From Acidobacteriota bacterium (GTDB taxonomy: Bacteria; Acidobacteriota; Terriglobia; Terriglobales; SCQP01): a stretch of 12,113 nucleotides of DNA. The stretch spans positions 1 to 12,113 of the forward strand of contig JAKATS010000101.1 of NCBI GenBank assembly GCA_021818645.1, read 5' to 3'. Under the pieces are notes generated by a model. That model ran no database searches, was not told the DNA's origin, and was given only the letters and a program-made list of their open reading frames with translations. This document shows, piece by piece, positions 7,468 through 12,113 of the stretch (positions are counted from its first letter, which is position 1; every line of letters starts with the position of its first letter). The translations under genes were made by a program, and so were the position numbers.

Positions 7468-9024
7468 ATGCGAAACACTCACCGGCTTTGGTTTCTGGTG
7501 CTGGGATTCGGATTGGCTGCCATCCGGGCCGCGGGCCAGGTCAGCGTGCTGACCCAGCACAATAACAATGAGCGCTCCGGCGCCAACCTGCGGGAAACGC
7601 TGCTGACGCCGGCCCGGGTCGCCTCCGGCCGTTTCGGCAAACTGTTCAGCTATCGCGTAGATGGCCAGGTCTATGGCCAGCCGCTGGTGGCGGCGCAGGT
7701 TCCGGTTGCCGGCGGTTTGCATGATGTGGTCTATGTCACCACCGTACATAACAGCGTCTACGCCTTCAACGCCAGCCAGTACCAGGAACAGCCCTTTTGG
7801 CATGATCAATTCGGGCCGGCTCCTGGGGTGAGCGATGCGCGTTTCGGCTGCAGTGATCTCAATGGCCAGTTCGGCATCATCGGAACGCCGGTCATCTCGG
7901 CCGCGCGCCGCACCTTATATGTGGTGGCGCTGACCATCGAACGCGGCCGGTTTGTGCAGCAATTGCATGCGCTCAATATCCGTAACGGCCAGGAAAGGCC
8001 GGGCAGCCCGGTCGCCATTCAGGCCTATGGCTTCAATCCCCTGCAGCAGAATCAGCGCCCGGCGCTGCTGCTGCAAAACGGCGTGGTCTATATCGGCTAC
8101 AGCTCGCATTGCGACAGCGGTCGCTATCATGGCTACCTATTTGCTTACAGCGCGCAAACGCTGCACCGGATCGCGGTTTTTGATGTTACCCCTACCGGCA
8201 ACGGCGGCAGCATCTGGATGTCGGGCCAGGGGCCGGCGGCGGGACCGCGCGGCCACATTTATTTTTCCACCAGTAATGGCACCTATGATGGCCATTACAA
8301 TTTCGCCGACAGCGTGCTGCGGCTGAGCGTGCGCCATGGGCTGACGATGCAAGACTGGTTCACGGCTGCCAATTTCAAGCTCATCAATCTGGCCGATCTT
8401 GATCTTGACTCTTCGGGCGTGCTGCGGATTCCGCATACCCATCTGATCACCGCCGAAGGCAAGCAGGGGTTTATGTATCTGCTAAACACGCGCCATCTGG
8501 GGCATCTGGGCGATGCGGGAGCGGTGCAAAAACTCCATGCCACGGCCAGCGAGCTCAATGGCGGACCGGTGTATTGGGATGGCGCAAAATTCGGGCCGAG
8601 AATCTATGTCTGGGGCCAGGATGACGTGCTGCGCGGCTACCGGTTGCTGGCGGGCAGGCTGCAAACACGGCCTTTTTCCCGAAGCACGGCCTCCAGCGGC
8701 TATCCCGGCGGCATGCTTTCGCTTTCAGCCGACGGCCGGCATGGCGGCATTGTGTGGGCGGCCGCGCTCTCGCGCAACGCGCGTTTTCACAAGAACGGAG
8801 CCCATCATTTTTCCACGCTGGGCGTGCTGCGCGCTTATGAGGCCAATGATTTGCGGCGTGAGCTGTGGAGTTCGGACCGGAATTTTGCCCGCGACTCCTG
8901 CGGCAATCTCTCCAAAAATGCCCCGCCCACGATCGCCAACGGAAAGGTATATCTGGCCAGCTTCGGCAGCCGGCAGACCGGCACGGGACGGCTGTGCGTC
9001 TACGGGCTGCGGCTGAAACCCTAA
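7468..9024 (+). CDS. Secreted PQQ-type beta-propeller protein of unknown function
   Basis: The product is 518 residues with a clear signal peptide (RLWFLVLGFGLAAIRAAG, likely cleaved before QVSVL near residue 24). The mature protein opens with QHNNNERSGANLRETLLTP, then repeated propeller blades such as VYGQPLVAAQV, VVYVTTVHNSVYAFNA, TPVISAARRTLYVVAL and IYFSTSNGTYDG, as in PQQ-binding-like beta-propellers. Cysteines occur in FGCSDL, SHCDSG, DSCGNL and RLCVYG and may form disulfides outside the cell. Proteins of this type are, to my knowledge, common in Acidobacteria and usually lack an assigned reaction; cofactor binding is unproven. No good ribosome-binding site precedes the ATG: the only AGGA, at 7432, is about 30 nt away. 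It may depend on translation of the GH28 gene, which ends 38 nt upstream. A sugar-oxidising or glycan-binding role is only a guess from context. Confidence 0.8.
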   Translation: MRNTHRLWFLVLGFGLAAIRAAGQVSVLTQHNNNERSGANLRETLLTPARVASGRFGKLFSYRVDGQVYGQPLVAAQVPVAGGLHDVVYVTTVHNSVYAFNASQYQEQPFWHDQFGPAPGVSDARFGCSDLNGQFGIIGTPVISAARRTLYVVALTIERGRFVQQLHALNIRNGQERPGSPVAIQAYGFNPLQQNQRPALLLQNGVVYIGYSSHCDSGRYHGYLFAYSAQTLHRIAVFDVTPTGNGGSIWMSGQGPAAGPRGHIYFSTSNGTYDGHYNFADSVLRLSVRHGLTMQDWFTAANFKLINLADLDLDSSGVLRIPHTHLITAEGKQGFMYLLNTRHLGHLGDAGAVQKLHATASELNGGPVYWDGAKFGPRIYVWGQDDVLRGYRLLAGRLQTRPFSRSTASSGYPGGMLSLSADGRHGGIVWAAALSRNARFHKNGAHHFSTLGVLRAYEANDLRRELWSSDRNFARDSCGNLSKNAPPTIANGKVYLASFGSRQTGTGRLCVYGLRLKP

Positions 9025-10226
9025 TGCCTGAGCAGCGTGCGATGGCGCATCAGCCATTCGTTCATGATGAGAAACGCGCCCACGCCGTGAAAGTCGTCGG
9101 TTTTACGCGGCCGGTGCAGATAAAACTGTAGATTGCCCACATCGGTGCCGACGCAGATCTCGGGAATGTGAATGCGCCCGCCGTGGCCGGGTATCATGCG
9201 CGCTAAAATGCCGCGATAAGCTTTGCGCGCCACTGGCAAATAGCTGCGGCCGATATAGCCTCGCTCTACGGCGGTAAACAGGAAATACGTGTACATGCAC
9301 GAGGCCGAAGTTTCGAGCCAGTTTTGCGGCAAATCGCCGCGGTTCACCACCTGGTACCAGAGCCCGCTGCGGGCATCCTGGTAGCGGCGGAACGCGCCCG
9401 CCAATTGCCGCACCAGCGCCAGCAGACGGGGACGCCGGGGATCGTTTTGGGGCAGATGGTGCAGGGTAATCATCAGGGCCATGGCGTACCAGCCAATGGA
9501 ACGGCCAGATCATTGGGAAGAATGATGGGTCACCGGGTTGGCCCATTTTGATTTTCCCGATTCATCATAAGCGTGAAACAGCAGGCCGGTTTTGGGATCG
9601 TTGGTATGCCTGGCGTAAATCAATAACTGCCGGGCGGCGGTGGCATCGCACCATGCGCGGTCATGAAACAGGGCGCCGTAGCGCACCAGGAACGGCAGCA
9701 TCATAAAGGTGCCGTCCAGCCAGAGCTGATGCCGGCGGGAGTAAGCATGCCAATACCCGCCGTCGGAAGTGGTGGGCCAATGGTTGAACTTGGCGCGCAA
9801 ATGGGCGGCGGCGATTTTGTAGCGGGGATCGTGTGTCTGCTGCCATAGCGCCAGCACCACCTGGCCCGGCATGATGAAATCAAGCGCTGTGATTTTTTTA
9901 TTGATCTGGCCCCGGGCATTGATATGACTTTTCGCCCAGCTCTCGATATAAGGCAGCAGCCGGGGATCATGAGTGCGCAGCCAGGTCCGATCCATGCCAT
10001 AAAGCACCAGCGCGGGGGCATAACCCCAGGGCAGGCGCGAAGCCCGCGGGTAGCGGTGCATCATGGCGCGGGCTACCGCGAGTGAATAATCAAACCCCGG
10101 CGTAATACGGGTACGGCGGCCTGCGGTGGACGGGGGCAGGGCCGAGTGCGATCCGGCCAGGACCTGAAGCGGACCCAGGGCCATGGCCAGCATCAGGCTG
10201 AGAAATCGTCGTGTTATGGCCTGCAT
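9021..10226 (-). pseudogene. GH105 unsaturated uronyl hydrolase, interrupted by an in-frame TGA
   Basis: Read on the minus strand from the ATG at 10226 (GAGGG ribosome-binding site at 10235-10239, 8-nt spacing), the frame runs through one TGA at codon 239 to a TAG at 9021-9023, about 400 codons, a normal GH105 length. The first part has a signal peptide (RRFLSLMLAMALGPLQVLAG), the LDFIMPGQVVLALW helix and WLDGTFMMLPFL, in which Asp171 is the likely catalytic Asp. The part after the stop stays in the same frame and keeps SGRSIGWYAMAL, NWLETSASCMYTYF, ICVGTDVGNLQFYLHRP and DDFHGVGAF. GH105 enzymes remove 4,5-unsaturated galacturonate or glucuronate from lyase products such as rhamnogalacturonan oligomers. 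The gene follows the symporter by 17 nt. It may be a recent pseudogene, a sequencing or assembly error, or read through. Alternatively it may be read as two proteins, 10226-9510 and 9482-9021. Confidence 0.85.
9510..9512 (-). other. In-frame TGA stop within the GH105 gene (codon 239)
   Basis: The minus-strand codons around it read His-His-Ser-Ser-Gln-TGA-Ser-Gly-Arg-Ser-Ile-Gly-Trp-Tyr. Family members usually have an aromatic-Trp pair here (SxEFWGRxxGWY). One G-to-A change from TGG (Trp) would create this TGA. The frame is unchanged on both sides. Confidence 0.9.
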
Positions 10227-10234
10227 TGAGTCCA

Positions 10235-10239
10235 CCCTC
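10235..10239 (-). promoter_or_regulatory. Ribosome-binding site (GAGGG) for the GH105 gene
   Basis: GAGGG on the minus strand lies 8 nt before the ATG at 10226 and 4 nt after the symporter stop. It supports 10226 over the earlier in-frame start at 10313, which lies inside the symporter gene. Confidence 0.65.
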
Positions 10240-10243
10240 GTAC

Positions 10244-11620
10244 CTAATTCGCCATGACCGGAGCGCGGGCTGGCGCACCGCGGAACGAAAACCAGCTGAT
10301 AAAGGCGTAGCAAGCCAGCGGCACCAGCATGGCGGCAGCCATGCCTCCGCGGCCCAGCGAGATCCAGCCCATGATGGGCGTCAGCACCGCGCCGCCAATG
10401 ATGGCCATAATGATCACGGAACCGCCGAGTTTAGCCAGGGGGCCCAGATTCTTCACTCCCAGCGCGAAGATGGTGGGGAACATGAGCGACATGAAAAAGC
10501 TGCTGGCCGCCAGCGCATCTACCCCGGACCAGTGTGATTGCCACGCCAGATCAGGCCGCCAGCCGGAGTGAAAATGCAACGCCAGGCCTGAACCCGAAGG
10601 GTGAAGCACGACCACTCCCAGCAGTGCAATATTGATCAATCCAAATACGCCCATCAGTTTTCCCGCAGGTACATAGCGCAACAGCCAGGTGGAAACAAAA
10701 CGGCCGATGGCAAACAGCACCAGACTGAGCGTCAGCACATAGCCGGCAGTTTTTTCACCCGCCGGGGTAAAGGCTTGCACGTAGGCGATGGTATAGCTCC
10801 AGGTGCCTACCTGGGCGCCGACATAGAAAAATTGAGCCAATACCGCCCACCGGAGATGGCGGTGAGCAAATAAATCGCGCAACCGGCCCGGCTTGGCGCC
10901 TTCATCGCGTCCGGCCAGATCGGTTTCCGGAGGGAAGCGCATGCGGGCCAGCAGCACCGCCATCAGCAGCAGCACCGCGCCGATCACCATATACGGCGGC
11001 ATCACGCGCAGAGTTTCGTGTCGCAAGTAAGCATGATAGGTGCCGGCCTGCTGTTCAGCCTTGACCTGCGCCGGTGTCAGTTCCACGCCCGAGAGGATGA
11101 AATGTGTGCCGATCCAGGCGGCGGTAATGGAACCCAGGGGATTGAATGACTGGGCCAGGTTCAGCCGCTGCTCGGAGCGTGAGGGGTCGCCGAGATGGGC
11201 GATGAAGCTGTTGGAACCGGTCTCCAGAAATGAAAGGCCGCTGGCGATGATAAATAGCGCCAGCAGGAAAAAAGCATAGGAGCGGGTCAGTGCCGCGGGC
11301 GAAAACAAAAAAGAACCGCCCGCAAACAGGAGCAGTCCGGTCAACAGCCCTGCCTTGTAACCGCGGCGCCGCATCAGGATCGCCGCCGGCATGGCGAAAA
11401 GAAAATAGCCCAGGTAAAACGCCGACTGCACCAGCCCTGCCTGAAACCGATTGATCACGAACGAGGTCATGAACTGGCGGATCAGGATGTCGTTCAGGTT
11501 GTTGGGCAGCGCCCAGAGGAAAAACAGGGCGGTAATAAGTGAAAATAACAGCCCATAACCGGGCAGGATCAGCCGCGCGCGGAGTGAAGCGGCGGTGGTG
11601 GGGGTGGATTGGCTGGTCAT
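10244..11620 (-). CDS. FHS-family sugar:H+ symporter (FucP-like, major facilitator superfamily)
   Basis: The product is 458 residues, close to E. coli FucP (438), with about 12 hydrophobic segments. The N-terminal half is diagnostic of the fucose-galactose-glucose:H+ symporter family: FFLWALPNNLNDILIRQF, then QAGLVQSAFYLGYFLFAMPA, and SGLSFLETGSNSF. Asp44 and Glu133 match the Asp46 and Glu135 that E. coli FucP uses for proton coupling and sugar binding. It should sit in the inner membrane and import a monosaccharide with a proton. Fucose, galactose or glucose are family substrates; here the cargo may be a sugar freed by the neighbouring hydrolases. A charged loop near 230-245 (PPETDLAGRDEGAKPGR) separates the two halves. 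The ATG at 11620 has only a weak GGAA ribosome-binding site 9 nt upstream. GH105 follows directly downstream on the same strand, so the two form an operon. Confidence 0.9.
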   Translation of the reverse strand: MTSQSTPTTAASLRARLILPGYGLLFSLITALFFLWALPNNLNDILIRQFMTSFVINRFQAGLVQSAFYLGYFLFAMPAAILMRRRGYKAGLLTGLLLFAGGSFLFSPAALTRSYAFFLLALFIIASGLSFLETGSNSFIAHLGDPSRSEQRLNLAQSFNPLGSITAAWIGTHFILSGVELTPAQVKAEQQAGTYHAYLRHETLRVMPPYMVIGAVLLLMAVLLARMRFPPETDLAGRDEGAKPGRLRDLFAHRHLRWAVLAQFFYVGAQVGTWSYTIAYVQAFTPAGEKTAGYVLTLSLVLFAIGRFVSTWLLRYVPAGKLMGVFGLINIALLGVVVLHPSGSGLALHFHSGWRPDLAWQSHWSGVDALAASSFFMSLMFPTIFALGVKNLGPLAKLGGSVIIMAIIGGAVLTPIMGWISLGRGGMAAAMLVPLACYAFISWFSFRGAPARAPVMAN

Positions 11621-11659
11621 GAATGACGTTCCATCCGTCTGAATGGCTGAATTCTGGCC

Positions 11660-11665
11660 ATTTTA
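11660..11665 (-). promoter_or_regulatory. Candidate -10 box (TAAAAT) for the symporter-GH105 operon
   Basis: On the minus strand TAAAAT (5 of 6 to TATAAT) lies 40 nt before the symporter ATG, which would give a leader of about 33 nt. No good -35 box is visible at the normal spacing, so an activator or another sigma factor may be needed. The assignment is weak. Confidence 0.3.
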
Positions 11666-11836
11666 ACGCAAACATAGGCGATCGTTGCCGATAAATTGAT
11701 ACCCCGGCATCAAAACCCGCAATGGCCCCAGGGTGGGGGTTTCAGGCGCCGTTCAGCGCGCGCGCAAATTCACAACTCTTTGCCGCTTCCGATGATGATA
11801 GCCCATATCGGAGATCGAATCGCTCACGGTTTCAGG

Positions 11837-11853
11837 ACTTTACAATGTAAAGT
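11837..11853. promoter_or_regulatory. Perfect 17-bp palindrome, probable operator
   Basis: ACTTTACAATGTAAAGT has two 8-nt arms that pair perfectly around a single central A. It ends 2 nt before a consensus -35 box (TTGACA, 11856-11861) and itself contains TACAAT (11841-11846), a good -10-like hexamer. Position and symmetry indicate a binding site for a dimeric repressor. TACA-n-TGTA cores recall BlaI/CopY-type and some PadR/GntR-type sites, but the regulator is not in the window. Confidence 0.6.
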
Positions 11854-11855
11854 AC

Positions 11856-11884
11856 TTGACACCACCTGAATGCCGGATTACTCT
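11856..11884 (+). promoter_or_regulatory. Candidate promoter (TTGACA, 17-bp spacer, TACTCT)
   Basis: A perfect -35 hexamer TTGACA (11856-11861) is followed 17 bp later by a weak -10, TACTCT (11879-11884). Transcription from here would begin at about 11890-11891, on the predicted ATG, which would make the mRNA leaderless. The competing option is TACAAT within the palindrome as the -10, giving a short leader. Confidence 0.4.
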
Positions 11885-11890
11885 GGCCCC

Positions 11891-12113
11891 ATGCCCGTAC
11901 CGGAACCAACTTCGGCACCATACCAGCTCGAACAGCATGCCCTGGAAAATTTGCGCCGGATTCGCCAGACCATGCTGGACGCGGCCGCCTTTACCGCGCT
12001 CTCGGGCCGGGGCGCCCTATGGATCGGCCTGACCGGTCTGGCGGGTGCTGGACTGGGGCTGCGCTGGCCTGAATATTCGCTATGGATCTGGCTGGCGGCC
12101 GCGCCCATCGGCA
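11891..12113 (+). CDS. Small membrane protein of unknown function, 5' part, cut by window end
   Basis: The frame is open from the ATG at 11891 to the window end (74 codons). The first 35 or so residues are soluble and amphipathic (QLEQHALENLRRIRQTMLDA), then FTALSGRGALWIGL and two hydrophobic segments begin (LWIGLTGLAGAGLGL and SLWIWLAAAPIG). The pattern 'ALENLRxIRxTM...FTAxxGxG' is one I recall from small Acidobacteria membrane proteins, often next to a winged-helix regulator gene; that recollection is unverified and the expected partner would lie beyond the window. An in-frame ATG at 11870 is an alternative start that adds seven residues. Neither start has a ribosome-binding site. The gene is divergent from the symporter operon and need not belong to the polysaccharide cluster. 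Confidence 0.6.
   Translation, partial: MPVPEPTSAPYQLEQHALENLRRIRQTMLDAAAFTALSGRGALWIGLTGLAGAGLGLRWPEYSLWIWLAAAPIG

Noticed and set aside
7090..7809. Minus-strand open frame (239 codons) across the GH28/propeller junction
   Set aside because: It overlaps the ends of two supported genes and has no protein-like pattern.
11726..11738. Hairpin CCCCA-GGG-TGGGG followed by a short T run
   Set aside because: The stem is only 5 bp, the T run is three bases, and no gene ends just upstream, so a terminator role is not supported.
11738..11836. Direct repeat GGTTTCAGG at 11738-11746 and 11828-11836
   Set aside because: It is a 9-nt repeat with no symmetry or regular spacing, and it may be chance.
1..12113. 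tRNA, rRNA, CRISPR, insertion sequence or phage signals
   Set aside because: No cloverleaf, regular repeat-spacer array, transposase motif or terminal inverted repeats were seen on reading both strands; a covariance-model scan was not possible.

Overview
The window is a dense cluster of polysaccharide-degradation genes from a GC-rich bacterium. It most resembles an Acidobacteriota (Terriglobia-like) chromosome. That assignment is an inference from gene style: a secreted PQQ-like beta-propeller of a kind I associate with Acidobacteria, an alginate-lyase-family protein and a GH105 enzyme beside an FHS-family (FucP-like) symporter, and, at the right edge, the start of a small membrane protein of a type I recall from that phylum. 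No rRNA, tRNA, CRISPR array, transposase or phage gene was seen.

Plus-strand block (1-9024), tightly packed: the C-terminal end of a clan GH-D-like glycoside hydrolase (cut by the window edge); a ROK-family sugar kinase; then, after a 68-bp AT-rich spacer with two small palindromes, an alginate-lyase-family (PL5/PL38-like) secreted protein; a large secreted parallel beta-helix protein resembling GH141 with two C-terminal fibronectin type III domains; a GH28-family (polygalacturonase-like) protein with a Tat-type signal; and a secreted PQQ-type beta-propeller protein of unknown role. Three genes in this block (starts 1763, 3001, 5732) have the same AAGGA ribosome-binding site exactly 6 nt before the ATG, which fixes their starts.

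Minus-strand block (11620 down to 9021): an FHS-family sugar:H+ symporter, followed 17 nt later by a GH105 unsaturated glucuronyl/galacturonyl hydrolase. The GH105 frame is broken by a single in-frame TGA at codon 239, although both sides of the stop stay in the same frame and look well conserved. The two blocks converge, and the GH105 stop (TAG) and the propeller stop (TAA) share bases at 9021-9024.

Divergent from the symporter, the right edge holds a 270-bp intergenic region with a perfect 17-bp palindrome next to a consensus -35 box, then the first 74 codons of a membrane protein.

Together the genes suggest uptake and breakdown of an acidic, probably pectin-like (galacturonate/rhamnogalacturonan) or other uronic-acid polysaccharide. 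Exported lyase and hydrolases (PL, GH141-like, GH28, GH-D-like) would cut the chains, GH105 would remove 4,5-unsaturated uronates left by lyase action, the symporter would import a released monosaccharide, and the ROK kinase would phosphorylate it. No SusC/SusD pair and no regulator lie inside the window.
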